Assembly: GCF_902506165.1 (NCBI RefSeq) | Contig: NZ_LR733817.1 | Location: forward strand, 3,209,937 to 3,273,936 | Direction of reading: 5' to 3' | Source: Bosea sp. 29B | GTDB taxonomy: Bacteria > Pseudomonadota > Alphaproteobacteria > Rhizobiales > Beijerinckiaceae | Length of the DNA: 64,000 nt | Shown here: one piece after another, positions 9,072 to 19,041 of the stretch | How the letters are laid out: each line of letters starts with the position of its first letter | How positions within the stretch are numbered: position 1 is the first letter of the stretch | Program-made: the position numbers and the translations under genes | The notes under the pieces: model-generated | The model's database searches: none | The model's input: the letters and a program-made list of their open reading frames with translations, nothing else | Told to the model about the DNA's origin: nothing

Positions 9072-9722
9072 ATGAAAGCTCTTGCTCTCGCTCTCGCTGT
9101 TCTGGTCGCTCCGGCGCTCTCGACAGCTGCATTCGCTCAGCAGCCGGCCACCAAGCCGGCCAAGTCGCGCGGTGGAGCCCCGGGCTCGCCTTTCGGCGGC
9201 ATGGGCGGCGACAGCAAGGAGCCGATCAAGATCGACGCGAACAAGCTCGACGTGCTCGACAAAGACAACAAGGCGGTCTTCTCCGGCAATGTCGTCGCCG
9301 TGCAGGGCGAGACGACCGTGCGCTGCTCGGTGATGACGGTGTTCTATGAGGGCCGGGGCCAGGGTGGGACGCCGAAGCCGGCGCAGCCTGCGGCGCAGGG
9401 GCAGGGCGCCAATGACGGCGCGATCAAGCGCATCGAGTGCACCGGGCCGGTCACCGTCGTCTCGAAGACCCAGGCCGCGACCTCGGACAATGCCGTCTTC
9501 GACCGCGCCAACAATCAGGTGATCATGACCGGCAATGTCGCGCTGAACGATGGCCCGAACATCACCCGCGGCGACAAGCTCGTCTACAACACGCAGACCG
9601 GCATCGCCAACGTGACGTCGAGCGGGCGCGTCCAAGGCTTCTTCGTGCCGAACTCGGGTGACAACAAGGACGGCAAGGACAGTAAGGCTGGCGCCAAGCC
9701 GGCCGCCTCGCCGACCAACTGA
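9072..9722 (+). CDS. lptA: LPS transport periplasmic protein LptA
   Basis: This is a secreted OstA/LptA-fold protein forming the periplasmic bridge for lipopolysaccharide. From the chosen ATG the first 22 residues form a clean signal peptide ending AFA before QQPATKPAK. The body has the LptA pattern PIKIDANKLDVLDKDNKAVFSGNV and later GNVALNDGPNI. There is a Gln/Ala-rich insertion near residues 100-120 and a hydrophilic tail. Earlier in-frame starts exist (GTG 9027 overlapping the lptC stop, and ATG 9048); they would put 8-15 extra residues before the signal peptide. Ribosome-binding sites do not decide between them. Confidence 0.88.
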   Translation: MKALALALAVLVAPALSTAAFAQQPATKPAKSRGGAPGSPFGGMGGDSKEPIKIDANKLDVLDKDNKAVFSGNVVAVQGETTVRCSVMTVFYEGRGQGGTPKPAQPAAQGQGANDGAIKRIECTGPVTVVSKTQAATSDNAVFDRANNQVIMTGNVALNDGPNITRGDKLVYNTQTGIANVTSSGRVQGFFVPNSGDNKDGKDSKAGAKPAASPTN

Positions 9723-9732
9723 TCTTCCCTGG

Positions 9733-9845
9733 ATCACGATGATTTTGGATCGAAGCGATCAAAAATCATAAAACGTGATCGATTCTAAGAGTTTAGAGCA
9801 GGATTTCAGCGGAAAACCGGTTCCCATTTTTTCGCATCCTGCTCT
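9733..9845. repeat. Palindromic intergenic element between lptA and lptB
   Basis: Two nested stem-loops. The first pairs ATGATTTTGGATCG with CGATCAAAAATCAT (one mismatch), bracketed by GATCACG/CGTGATC. The second pairs AGAGCAGGAT with ATCCTGCTCT around a loop containing GGAAAACCGGTTCCC. The second resembles a dispersed palindrome I know from many Hyphomicrobiales genomes. It may partly separate lptB-rpoN expression from lptCA. Confidence 0.55.
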
Positions 9846-9941
9846 TCGGCAGGGGCGGCTGCAGGAAGGCGTTGCCAGTTCGGCGCGCCTCGCATACCAG
9901 AGCGGACCCATGTCGAACGCCAGCAGCGCGAATTTCCTCCT

Positions 9942-10844
9942 GTGACGATATCCACGTCTCCGCCTTCCGACGCTGGCCAGCAGGCGCAGCCCAGCCCGGC
10001 GCGGCCGGCCAAGGCGCCGGCGGCACCGGGGCTGCTCGGCCGACTCTTCGGCCGGGGCAAGGACAAGCAGGCTGTCGAGGACGACGAGCAGCCTGGCCCG
10101 ATCGCGAGCGCGGTCGGTGGCGCCGGCATCCTCGCCGTCAGCGGCCTGCGCAAGACCTATGGCGCCCGCAATGTCGTGAGCGAGGCCTCGCTCTATGTCC
10201 GCAATGGCGAGGCGGTTGGCCTGCTCGGCCCGAACGGCGCCGGCAAGACCACGATCTTCTACATGATCACCGGCCTGGTCAGCGCCGATCTGGGCGTGAT
10301 CTCGCTCGAAGGGAACGACATCACCAACCTGCCGATGTACCAGCGCGCCCGGCTCGGCATCGGCTATCTGCCGCAGGAGGCCTCGATCTTCCGCGGCCTC
10401 TCGGTCGAGGACAACATCCGGGCCGTGCTCGAAGTGGTCGAGCCGAACCGCAAGAAGCGCGAGCGCGAGCTCGACAAGCTGCTCGACGAATTCAACATCA
10501 GCCGCCTGCGCAAGGCGCCCTCGATCGCGCTCTCGGGCGGCGAGCGCCGCCGCTGCGAGATCGCCCGCGCGCTCGCCGGGCGGCCCTCCTTCATCCTGCT
10601 CGACGAGCCCTTCGCCGGCATCGACCCGATCGCGGTCGGCGACATCCAGGAGCTGGTCCGGCAATTGACCGATCGCGGCATCGGCGTGCTGATCACCGAC
10701 CACAATGTCCGCGAGACGCTCGGGCTGGTCGATCGCGCCTACATCATCCATTCCGGCCGGGTGCTGACCGAAGGCTCGCCGGCCGAGATCATCGCCAATG
10801 CCGATGTCCGCCGCGTCTATCTCGGCGAGGATTTCCGGCTCTGA
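9942..10844 (+). CDS. lptB: LPS export ATP-binding protein LptB
   Basis: This 300-residue ABC ATPase powers lipopolysaccharide extraction with LptF/LptG. The core has Walker A GPNGAGKTT (residues 96-104), the Q-loop YLPQEASIF, signature LSGGERRR, Walker B FILLDEPFAGID and the switch ITDHNVRE; the last segments are near identical across LptB proteins. A Pro/Ala-rich extension of about 60 residues precedes the core, longer than the roughly 240-residue E. coli protein. The start is GTG. A 11-codon frame (ATG 9910 to TGA 9943-9945) overlaps the GTG, so coupled re-initiation is possible. rpoN follows, as usual in this class. Confidence 0.95.
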   Translation: MTISTSPPSDAGQQAQPSPARPAKAPAAPGLLGRLFGRGKDKQAVEDDEQPGPIASAVGGAGILAVSGLRKTYGARNVVSEASLYVRNGEAVGLLGPNGAGKTTIFYMITGLVSADLGVISLEGNDITNLPMYQRARLGIGYLPQEASIFRGLSVEDNIRAVLEVVEPNRKKRERELDKLLDEFNISRLRKAPSIALSGGERRRCEIARALAGRPSFILLDEPFAGIDPIAVGDIQELVRQLTDRGIGVLITDHNVRETLGLVDRAYIIHSGRVLTEGSPAEIIANADVRRVYLGEDFRL

Positions 10845-10920
10845 GGCGTCCGGCACGCGGTCGCCCCACCGGCTATATTGCAGTGCATTAACTTCCCGGC
10901 GCAAAAGCCCGTCCAGGGCT

Positions 10921-10949
10921 TTGACGCGGTCGCGGTCGGCGACTAGTCT
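10921..10949 (+). promoter_or_regulatory. Predicted sigma-70 promoter of rpoN
   Basis: TTGACG, 17-bp spacer, TAGTCT, 55 bp upstream of the rpoN start codon. The rpoN ribosome-binding site AAGGAG lies at about 10988-10993. This suggests rpoN can be transcribed independently of lptB. Confidence 0.55.
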
Positions 10950-11004
10950 GTCTCACAGGCAAGAACCGTGCCGAATTGCCGCAGGCTAAGGAGTCGGGAT
11001 CGCG

Positions 11005-12537
11005 ATGGCGATGATGCCACGCATGGAGCTGCGCCAGGGTCAGTCCCTGGTGATGACGCCGCAGCTATTGCAGGCGATCAAGCTGCTCCAGCTCTCCCAT
11101 CTCGAATTGCAGAGCTTCGTCGAGGGCGAGCTGGAGCGCAATCCGCTGCTCGAGCGCGGCGACGAGGCTCCCGATGCCGGCTCGCTCAACGGCGCCGGCG
11201 AAAGTCCGCTCGCCGCCGATGCCGAGACTTATGCCCGCGCCGAGAGCCTCAACACCCAGGAGGGCATCGAGGGCCGGCTTGGTACCGGGCTCGACAATGT
11301 CTTCCAGAACGAGCAGCCCAAGGCAGCGCGGCTGGAGACGCAAGGAGCCGACAGCCTGCCGATCATCGGCGGCACCTATGGCGGCTCCGGCGGCTCGTTC
11401 GAGGAGGGGCCCGAGGGCTTCGAAAGCGGGCTGACGAGCGAGCTCTCGCTACACGAGCATCTCAGCGCCCAGCTCGACCTCGCCGTGACTGCGCCGGCCG
11501 AGCGCCTGATCGGCCGCCACATCATCGACGGCGTCGATGATGCCGGCTATCTGACCGAGCCGCTTGCCGACATCGCCGAACGTCTCGGCGTCGATCTTGC
11601 CAAGGTCGAGCAGGTGCTCGCCATCGTCCAGGGCTTCGATCCCAGTGGCGTCGCCGCCCGCGACGTCGGCGAGTGCCTGGCGATCCAGCTGCGCGACCGC
11701 GACCGCCACGATCCGGCCATGCAGGCCCTCATCGCCAACCTGCCGCTCCTCGCCAAGCGCGACTTTGCCGCCCTGAAGCGCATCTGCGGCGTCGATGACG
11801 AGGACATCGCCGACATGGTCGCCGAAATCCGGCGGCTCGACCCCAAGCCGGGGCGCGCCTTCGGTGGCTCTGCGGCGGAGACGGTGGTGCCGGATGTCTT
11901 CATCCGCGCTGCGCCGGACGGCTCCTGGCTGGTCGATCTCAACCCCGACACCTTGCCGCGCGTGCTGGTCAACCAGACCTATCACGCCCGCGTCACGAAG
12001 GCGGCCCGTAGCGATGTGGACAAGGCCTTCATCGCCGAATGCCTGCAGACGGCGAACTGGCTGACCCGCTCGCTCGAGCAGCGCGCCCGCACCATCCTGA
12101 AGGTCGCCAGCGAGATCGTGCGCCAGCAGGACGGCTTCTTCGCCCATGGTGTCGAGCATCTGCGCCCGCTCAATCTCAAGACCGTCGCCGACGCGATCAG
12201 CATGCACGAATCGACGGTCTCGCGCGTCACCTCGAACAAGTACCTCGCCTGCCCACGCGGGGTCTTCGAGATGAAATACTTCTTTTCCGCCGCGATCGCA
12301 GCGACCGGCTATGGCGAGGCGCATTCGGCCGAGGCCGTGCGGCATCGCATCAAGCAGATGATCGATGACGAGCCGCCGCGGGACGTGCTTTCGGATGACG
12401 CCATCGTCACCAGGCTGAAGCAGAGCGGCATCGATATCGCTCGCCGCACCGTGGCGAAGTATCGGGAATCGCTGCGCATTCCCTCCTCGATGGAGCGCCG
12501 CCGCGAGAAGGCGGCGATGGCGCTGGCGGGGCGTTGA
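11005..12537 (+). CDS. rpoN: RNA polymerase sigma-54 factor
   Basis: This 510-residue sigma factor directs RNA polymerase to -24/-12 promoters that need AAA+ activators. Region I is the Gln/Leu-rich start LRQGQSLVMTPQLLQAIKLLQLS. An acidic low-complexity linker follows (about 50-150), then the core-binding domain. A helix-turn-helix region includes LKTVADAISMHESTVSRVT, and the diagnostic RpoN box ARRTVAKYRE starts near residue 479. Length is normal. A good ribosome-binding site and a predicted promoter precede it. hpf and ptsN downstream are its conserved neighbours. Confidence 0.97.
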   Translation: MAMMPRMELRQGQSLVMTPQLLQAIKLLQLSHLELQSFVEGELERNPLLERGDEAPDAGSLNGAGESPLAADAETYARAESLNTQEGIEGRLGTGLDNVFQNEQPKAARLETQGADSLPIIGGTYGGSGGSFEEGPEGFESGLTSELSLHEHLSAQLDLAVTAPAERLIGRHIIDGVDDAGYLTEPLADIAERLGVDLAKVEQVLAIVQGFDPSGVAARDVGECLAIQLRDRDRHDPAMQALIANLPLLAKRDFAALKRICGVDDEDIADMVAEIRRLDPKPGRAFGGSAAETVVPDVFIRAAPDGSWLVDLNPDTLPRVLVNQTYHARVTKAARSDVDKAFIAECLQTANWLTRSLEQRARTILKVASEIVRQQDGFFAHGVEHLRPLNLKTVADAISMHESTVSRVTSNKYLACPRGVFEMKYFFSAAIAATGYGEAHSAEAVRHRIKQMIDDEPPRDVLSDDAIVTRLKQSGIDIARRTVAKYRESLRIPSSMERRREKAAMALAGR

Positions 12538-12646
12538 GGGGCGAACCCTTCCACGCCCGGCGTGCGGTGCAGCACAAATCGTCTTCTGTTCCATGAGGCG
12601 CTCGCAACCTTGTCCTGCCGCCCGTGCACCTGCGCCGTTCCGCACA

Positions 12647-12676
12647 TTGACAACCCCATGAGGCCGTTCTTACCTC
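12647..12676 (+). promoter_or_regulatory. Predicted sigma-70 promoter of hpf
   Basis: TTGACA, 18-bp spacer, TACCTC, about 50 bp before the hpf start codon. The -35 is perfect and the -10 is weak. Confidence 0.4.
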
Positions 12677-12725
12677 CTGAGGATGGTCGGCTACTGACCA
12701 TGGCGACAAGAAGGGGAAGCACTCC

Positions 12726-13313
12726 ATGAGCTTGCGAATCTCCGGCAAGAATCTCGATGTCGGCGAGGCCCTCCGTGGTCAGGCCGAGGCCAGGGTCGCC
12801 GCAGCGTTGGGCAAGTACTATGAGGGCGGCTATCAGGGCCACGTCACCGTCGGCAAGGATGGCACCGCCTTCAAGACCGACGGCGTTCTGCATCTTTCTT
12901 CCGGCATCACCCTCGAAGCTTCGGCCACTGCGCATGATCCCTATGCCAGCCTCGACAAGATGGCCGAGCGCATCGAGAAGCGTTTGCGCCGCTACAAGCG
13001 ACGGCTGAAGGATCGCGCCGCTGCCGCCAATGGTCGTGAGCCGGCCCTGGAAATCCCCAGCTATGTGATCGCCGCTCCCGATGAGGATATCGAGGAACAT
13101 GAGGCCGACCACGCTGGTGAGAACCCGGTGATCGTGGCGGAATCGACCAAATCCCTGCATCAGATGACGGTTGGCGACGCGGTTGCCGAGCTCGATCTGA
13201 CCGGCGCCCCTGTGGTTATCTTCCGCCATGCTGGCAATGGCCGCATGAACGTCGTATACCGCCGCCGCGACGGCAATATCGGCTGGATCGATCCGCCGGC
13301 TTCTCTTTCTTGA
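12726..13313 (+). CDS. hpf: Ribosome hibernation promoting factor, long form
   Basis: This 195-residue protein has an N-terminal ribosome-binding domain (about 1-105; starts SLRISGKNLDVGEALR and ends in a basic KRLRRYKRRLKDR helix). A linker leads to the C-terminal dimerisation domain (about 135-190; KSLHQMTVGDAVAELDLTGAP, then NVVYRRRDGNIGWIDP). Long-form HPF joins 70S ribosomes into inactive 100S dimers in stationary phase. It follows rpoN with a 188-bp gap containing its own probable promoter, and precedes ptsN. The arrangement is conserved in many proteobacteria. Confidence 0.94.
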   Translation: MSLRISGKNLDVGEALRGQAEARVAAALGKYYEGGYQGHVTVGKDGTAFKTDGVLHLSSGITLEASATAHDPYASLDKMAERIEKRLRRYKRRLKDRAAAANGREPALEIPSYVIAAPDEDIEEHEADHAGENPVIVAESTKSLHQMTVGDAVAELDLTGAPVVIFRHAGNGRMNVVYRRRDGNIGWIDPPASLS

Positions 13314-13397
13314 AGTCCCGCCGCTGATGGGATTCGGGTGCCGGCCGGGATGCCGGTGGCGCCCGCGTTCCGGCACGGGACATGCATGGATTGGCCT

Positions 13398-13859
13398 ATG
13401 ACGCTGACCGATCTTCTCCGGCCCGATGCGGTGATCTCGCCGCTACGCGCCAATTCCAAGAAGCAGGCTCTGCAGGAACTGGCGCAGCACGCCGCCGTGC
13501 TCACCGGCCTGCCCGAGCGCGAACTGTTCGAGGCCCTGCTCCAGCGCGAGCGCCTGGGCTCGACCGGCATCGGCGACGGCATCGCCATTCCACATGGACG
13601 CATGGCCGGGATCGACCGGCTCGTCGGCTTGTTCGCCCGCGCCGAGAAGGCGATCGATTTCGAGGCGCTGGACGGCCAGCCGGTCGACATCATCTTCGTG
13701 CTGATCGCGCCGGAGGGGGCGGGGGCCGATCATCTCAAGGCCCTGGCCCGCGTCGCCCGTGTGCTGCGCAACCAGGCGGTGCTGGAGCAGGTGCGCCACG
13801 CGCATGACCCGGCCGCCATCTACGCCATCCTGGCGGAGACCGCCGCCAAGGCGGCCTGA
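13398..13859 (+). CDS. ptsN: PTS IIA-like nitrogen regulatory protein PtsN
   Basis: This 153-residue EIIA-Ntr domain is the terminal phospho-acceptor of the nitrogen-related phosphotransferase system. The phosphorylated histidine is His66 in GDGIAIPHGRM. The surrounding pattern (LFEALLQRERLGSTGIG before it, PVDIIFVLIAPEGAGADHLKALARVARVLR after it) is typical. The chosen start gives the family's usual MTLTDLL opening; an ATG at 13386 would add four residues. The gene ends inside a strong hairpin that includes its stop codon. Confidence 0.93.
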   Translation: MTLTDLLRPDAVISPLRANSKKQALQELAQHAAVLTGLPERELFEALLQRERLGSTGIGDGIAIPHGRMAGIDRLVGLFARAEKAIDFEALDGQPVDIIFVLIAPEGAGADHLKALARVARVLRNQAVLEQVRHAHDPAAIYAILAETAAKAA

Positions 13860-13870
13860 AGGCAGGCCGC
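13851..13870 (+). terminator. Hairpin terminator over the ptsN stop codon
   Basis: Perfect stem GCGGCCTG/CAGGCCGC with loop AAGG, followed by a pyrimidine-rich tract (TTCTTCCTTT near 13881). The ptsN TGA (13857-13859) spans the end of the left arm and the start of the loop. Confidence 0.55.
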
Positions 13871-13994
13871 ACGAGGCGGCTTCTTCCTTTGAATGATGAC
13901 AGTCTGGGCTTGGAGGCCTTGCCCCGAGCGGCTATGACGCGGCCGAAGCTGTGAGGCGCCGCGCGCGGCGCCTTCGAACCGCGGAGCCCCGCCG

Positions 13995-15607
<1,613 letters not shown>

Positions 15608-15611
<4 letters not shown>

Positions 15612-15940
15612 TCCTGCGTGCCGCTGCCGCCGTCTTGCTGATCCTCGTTCCGACTTTCGCATCGGCACAGCCGCGTCCCGTTCCGGCGACGTGCAGTCGC
15701 GACCTGTTTCAGAACGAGGCGGCGATGCGCCAGCGCCAGTACAAGATGCAGCAGGTCGCCACGGCCGACCAGGCGACGCAATGCGCCGCCTGGCGCGACC
15801 ATGTCGCCTTCATGCAGAATGCGCGTTCGGTCTTCGCGACATGCCAGGCCGGCCGGCAGCGCGAGGAGAACGTCGCGCAGATGGACCAGTCGCTCGCCGA
15901 CTATCGCGTGCTGCTCGCCAACCGCTGCGGGCGCCGCTGA
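15608..15940 (+). CDS. Small secreted four-cysteine protein, unknown
   Basis: A 110-residue protein with a signal peptide (about 1-20, ending ASA before QPRPVPA). The mature part of about 90 residues has four cysteines (residues 29, 59, 78 and 106), which could form two disulfides. It is mostly helical and Gln/Arg/Ala-rich. I do not recognise a family. Its ATG overlaps the fumA stop codon by 4 bp, so it is translationally coupled to fumarase although it is exported. It is convergent with the hydrolase gene: stop codons abut. Confidence 0.7.
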
Positions 15941-16915
15941 CTACTTGACATATGGCGGCTGGCCGAGCTGCGCCTTGAAGAAGGCGAGCACGCGCGCGTT
16001 GAAGTCGGCGTGGAAGGCGGCCCGGTCGAAACCGGGTTGATCGCTGCAGAGCTCGCCAGCCGACTGGGCCAGCTCGGCCGGGCAGGGCGGCAGGAAAGAA
16101 AAATGCTGGGAGCCGGGCACGACGTGGAAATCGGGCTTCGTCGGCAGCCAACCTGCTATCTCCGCGACACTAGCCGGAGTGACGCCGTCGCCGCCGCGCT
16201 CGGAACCCCAGAGCTGAACCGGCACCCGTACGTTCTTGAAGCTCTCCTGCGTAAAGAAGACGCTGAGCGGGTCGGCGATGACCGCCGCCTTGATGCGCGG
16301 ATCATGGCGGAGTTCCGGAAGCTCTCCCAGGCGGACCTGATCGCAGAGCGGGTCGCTCTTGCCCTCGCAGAGCCTGAGGCGCTTGCCGAAATATGGATTG
16401 GCGCCGACGGCAACGAGTCCGGTATAGCCGCCCCGCGAGAAGCCGAAGAACCCGACGCGCCCGGCATCGATCCTGGCGGCATCGGGCCATGAGCCGAGGA
16501 TGTAATCGACCACGCGCTTGATGTCGGCCGGCCGCTCGACGAAGACCGAAAACTCGCGCGTACGGCTCTGGTCCAGGCTAGTGTCGCCGGGGTGATTGAT
16601 CGCGACGACGATGAAGCCTGCATCGGCCAGAACCTCGGCCGTGTCCCGGTGTCCGAGGAAGCTGCCGGTCCTGCCGTGCGAGACCACGATGAGCGGGCGT
16701 TTCTCGCCAGCGAGCGGGCAATTCATGCTGACGGACATGGCAAAAGGTCCGAGCCGTATCTCGCTTTTTGGCTGAGTGCATGGATACCAGATCGCGCCCT
16801 TGAGCGGCTGGAGTCCTCCTTCGGCCGGAATGTCGACGGACTTGAGTCCGGCGGCCTGCGTCAGCGAGGTCGCAAGGCAAAACGCTAGGCTGGACAAGAG
16901 ACGGTGGAGATTCAT
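15941..16915 (-). CDS. Secreted alpha/beta hydrolase (dienelactone/PAF-acetylhydrolase type)
   Basis: From the ATG at 16915 this is a 324-residue protein with a signal peptide (about 1-21, MNLHRLLSSLAFCLATSLTQA). It has an alpha/beta-hydrolase fold: oxyanion region PLIVVSHGRTGSF, nucleophile elbow GFSRGG with Ser160, and a C-terminal His in VPGSQHFSFLPPC. Similar secreted proteins are annotated as dienelactone hydrolase or platelet-activating-factor acetylhydrolase-like, but the substrate is unknown. The longer frame upstream is discarded because the ATG overlaps the stop of the AraC-type gene (ATGA). The pair is therefore one operon, and the hydrolase is probably the regulator's target. Confidence 0.85.
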   Translation of the reverse strand: MNLHRLLSSLAFCLATSLTQAAGLKSVDIPAEGGLQPLKGAIWYPCTQPKSEIRLGPFAMSVSMNCPLAGEKRPLIVVSHGRTGSFLGHRDTAEVLADAGFIVVAINHPGDTSLDQSRTREFSVFVERPADIKRVVDYILGSWPDAARIDAGRVGFFGFSRGGYTGLVAVGANPYFGKRLRLCEGKSDPLCDQVRLGELPELRHDPRIKAAVIADPLSVFFTQESFKNVRVPVQLWGSERGGDGVTPASVAEIAGWLPTKPDFHVVPGSQHFSFLPPCPAELAQSAGELCSDQPGFDRAAFHADFNARVLAFFKAQLGQPPYVK

Positions 16916-17772
16916 GGCGGGCTCGCGTTGCGGATGGGGATGAACAGGTCGGTGCGTAGGGCGGCAGGAGCGATCCCTCGCGACGATGTATCGAGGTAGT
17001 GCTCGAGCGTCGGCCGATCGTCGGGCTCGTAGCCGCTGCCCGGCATCCATCTGGTGTAGATGGCCTGTGCGGCGGCGTTGATGCGGGTGTATGGGCCGAC
17101 CAGCCGGTGCACGACATAGCGCCCGCCGGGAATCTCCAGTTCCTCGATATCCGCATCCTCGGGCCAGGGCTCAGGCGAGGCGATGGCGGCGTAGTATCTG
17201 AAGCGGCCGGCATATTCGGGGTTGCCGAACGAGGCGCCCCATTTCTCCGAGATGGTGCGTGGCCCGGCGCGTAGGCGCAGTTGCCGATGCGTATGAGGGA
17301 TGGTCGCGAACGATCCGACATGCCGCAGCGCACGCAGTTGTCGCGCCGGCCGCTCGACGATCGTGACAGCTGGCAGCGATGCGTCGCCGGGGAGCAGGGG
17401 CGTCATTTCGGCAGCGACGAACGCCTGCGTCATCTGTTGCCGGAATGCGCGTGGCGATTGCCCGGTGAATTCGTGAAAGGCGCGCGCGAAGGCTTGCGGG
17501 CTGTCATAGCCGACCGCCAGCGCCACTTGCGTGATGCTCTCGTTCGAGCTTGTCAGGAGACGGGTCGCGAGAGCCAGCCGGACGCGACGAACGGTGGCCG
17601 CCACCGTCTCACCGACGACGCCGGCATAGACGCGGTGAAAATGAAACGGTGAGAAATTGGCGAGGCGCGCGAGATCGTCGAGACGGGAGTTGGCCATCGG
17701 GTCGGCGACGATGGCCGCGACCGCACGAGCCACGCGGATGCGGTAATCCCGTTCTGTTCGATCGTTGGCCAT
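16912..17772 (-). CDS. AraC-family regulator with GyrI-like effector domain
   Basis: In this 286-residue protein two AraC helix-turn-helix motifs occupy about residues 10-112 (LDDLARLANFSPFHFHRVYAG and ITQVALAVGYDSPQAFARAF). A GyrI-like small-molecule binding domain follows (about 130-280, with VERPARQLRALRHVG and a GGRYVVHRLVGPY segment). This Rob/SbmC-type arrangement usually senses hydrophobic or cationic compounds. It is coupled to the downstream secreted hydrolase, suggesting a joint response to an exogenous ester or drug. Confidence 0.88.
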   Translation of the reverse strand: MANDRTERDYRIRVARAVAAIVADPMANSRLDDLARLANFSPFHFHRVYAGVVGETVAATVRRVRLALATRLLTSSNESITQVALAVGYDSPQAFARAFHEFTGQSPRAFRQQMTQAFVAAEMTPLLPGDASLPAVTIVERPARQLRALRHVGSFATIPHTHRQLRLRAGPRTISEKWGASFGNPEYAGRFRYYAAIASPEPWPEDADIEELEIPGGRYVVHRLVGPYTRINAAAQAIYTRWMPGSGYEPDDRPTLEHYLDTSSRGIAPAALRTDLFIPIRNASPP

Positions 17773-18015
17773 GGCTAATAGCTTGCCCTATCGCTGCGCC
17801 GGAAACTTAGCTGCTTTTGCTAAAGTGCCTGGATACGGATCGCTCGGTTGCTGCGTCCTCAATCGTCTCATGGATGTGACAGCCATTCCCTCTCTGGTTT
17901 CGAAACACAGTCGGGCGAATGGGTTTGGGCGGGGCGGTGTTTGGAGTATGGCAGTCAGCAAGTGCCTCGCCCTTTGCACTGCCGGGTTCGATTTGAACGA
18001 CTACGGGATGATGGA

Positions 18016-18681
18016 ATGACCGACGACATGACCTCCCCGCTTGGCATCGCCGTCGTGCCGGTGACGCCTTTCCAGCAGAACTGCTCGATCGTCTGGTGCA
18101 CGCGCACCAAGGAGGCCGCGATCGTCGATCCCGGCGGCGATGTCGAGCGCATCCGCGGCGCGCTGAAGGAGCTCGGCGTCACGCCGGTCGCGATCTGGCT
18201 GACCCATGGCCATATCGACCATGCCGGCGGTGCGACCGAGCTCGCCAGCGTCCTGAACCTGCCGATTATTGGCCCGCACGAGGCCGACAAGTTCTTGCTC
18301 GACGCCCTGCCGCAGCAGGGCCTGATGTTCGAGATGCGCGGCGTGCAGGCGGTGACACCGACGCGCTGGCTCGCCGAGGGCGACGCCGTCGCGGTCGGCG
18401 ATATCAGCTTTTCCGTGCAGCATGTGCCGGGACACACGCCCGGCCATGTCACGCTGTTCCAGAGGGATCTGCGCTTCCTGCTCGCCGGCGACACGATCTT
18501 CGCCAGCTCAGTCGGGCGCACCGATTTCCCCTATGGCAACCACAAGGACCTGATCGGCGGCATCAAGGGCAAGCTGCTGCCGCTCGGCGACGACGTCCAG
18601 TTCCTGCCGGGCCACGGCCCGGCCAGCACGCTCGGCGAGGAGCGCAAGACCAATCCGTTCCTGCAGGGGAATTCGCTCTAG
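18016..18681 (+). CDS. MBL-fold metallo-hydrolase (YcbL / glyoxalase II-like)
   Basis: This 221-residue protein has the binuclear metal motif THGHIDH (His64, His66, Asp68, His69), then HVPGHTPGH, LLAGDTIF and a C-terminal LPGHGP histidine. These are all ligands of the glyoxalase II/YcbL branch of the metallo-beta-lactamase fold. Such enzymes hydrolyse thioesters such as S-lactoylglutathione, but the exact substrate is open. Two starts are close (ATG 18016 and 18031). A longer frame upstream to 17848 has no conserved content and is not used. Confidence 0.85.
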   Translation: MTDDMTSPLGIAVVPVTPFQQNCSIVWCTRTKEAAIVDPGGDVERIRGALKELGVTPVAIWLTHGHIDHAGGATELASVLNLPIIGPHEADKFLLDALPQQGLMFEMRGVQAVTPTRWLAEGDAVAVGDISFSVQHVPGHTPGHVTLFQRDLRFLLAGDTIFASSVGRTDFPYGNHKDLIGGIKGKLLPLGDDVQFLPGHGPASTLGEERKTNPFLQGNSL

Positions 18682-18688
18682 GAGCGCC

Positions 18689-18794
18689 GTCATTCTCGGG
18701 CGGAGCGAAGCGCAGACCCGAGAATCTCTGGACGAGAGGGTGGTGGTTGGAGCCTCTTCCGGCCTGAGATGCTCGGGGCGAGCCCGGGCATGAC
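18689..18794. repeat. Double-hairpin intergenic element (copy 2)
   Basis: Starts GTCAT and ends ATGAC. Stem 1 is ATTCTCGGG/CCCGAGAAT (18692-18725) with loop GGAGCGAAGCGC. Stem 2 is ATGCTCGGG/CCCGGGCAT (18769-18791). The layout matches copies at 4891, 20532 and 60018. It follows the MBL-fold gene and may end its transcript. Confidence 0.55.
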
Positions 18795-18819
18795 GCGGGT
18801 TAAGGCTGCAGAAACGCCA

Positions 18820-18949
18820 ACGGCCATGTCCGGAAGGGCGCGCGTACATCCGGCGTCGCTGGCTTCGGGTTCATGGCCGTCTTCAACGGAACGGAGGGCG
18901 GTGGAACGCCCTCGACATTGCCGTGATCCCGATATGGGATTGCAATCCC
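18820..18949. other. Structured non-coding stretch between MBL-fold gene and cls
   Basis: The 360-bp gap 18682-19041 holds no gene. Beyond the repeat at 18689-18794 it has three further pairings. ACGGCCATG (18820-18828) pairs with CATGGCCGT (18872-18880). GAGGGCG/CGCCCTC lies at 18894-18913. The palindrome GGGATTGCAATCCC is at 18936-18949; its left arm can instead pair with ATCCC at 18926-18930. This could be a small RNA or the leader of cls. Confidence 0.3.
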
Positions 18950-19041
18950 GTCATTGCAAGGGGCAGGTCCATGAAAGTGGGCCACGTGTTTAGGCGCCTG
19001 ACCGCGTTGCCGGTTTGGCTACCCATGCGATAGTCGCGGCC

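Noticed and set aside
12538..12725. Possible sigma-54 promoter before hpf, next to rpoN
   Set aside because: No GG-N10-GC pair with proper flanks was found; a TTGACA-type promoter fits better.
17848..18015. N-terminal extension of the MBL-fold hydrolase
   Set aside because: The added 56 residues show no conservation pattern, and ATG 18016 starts just before the domain.
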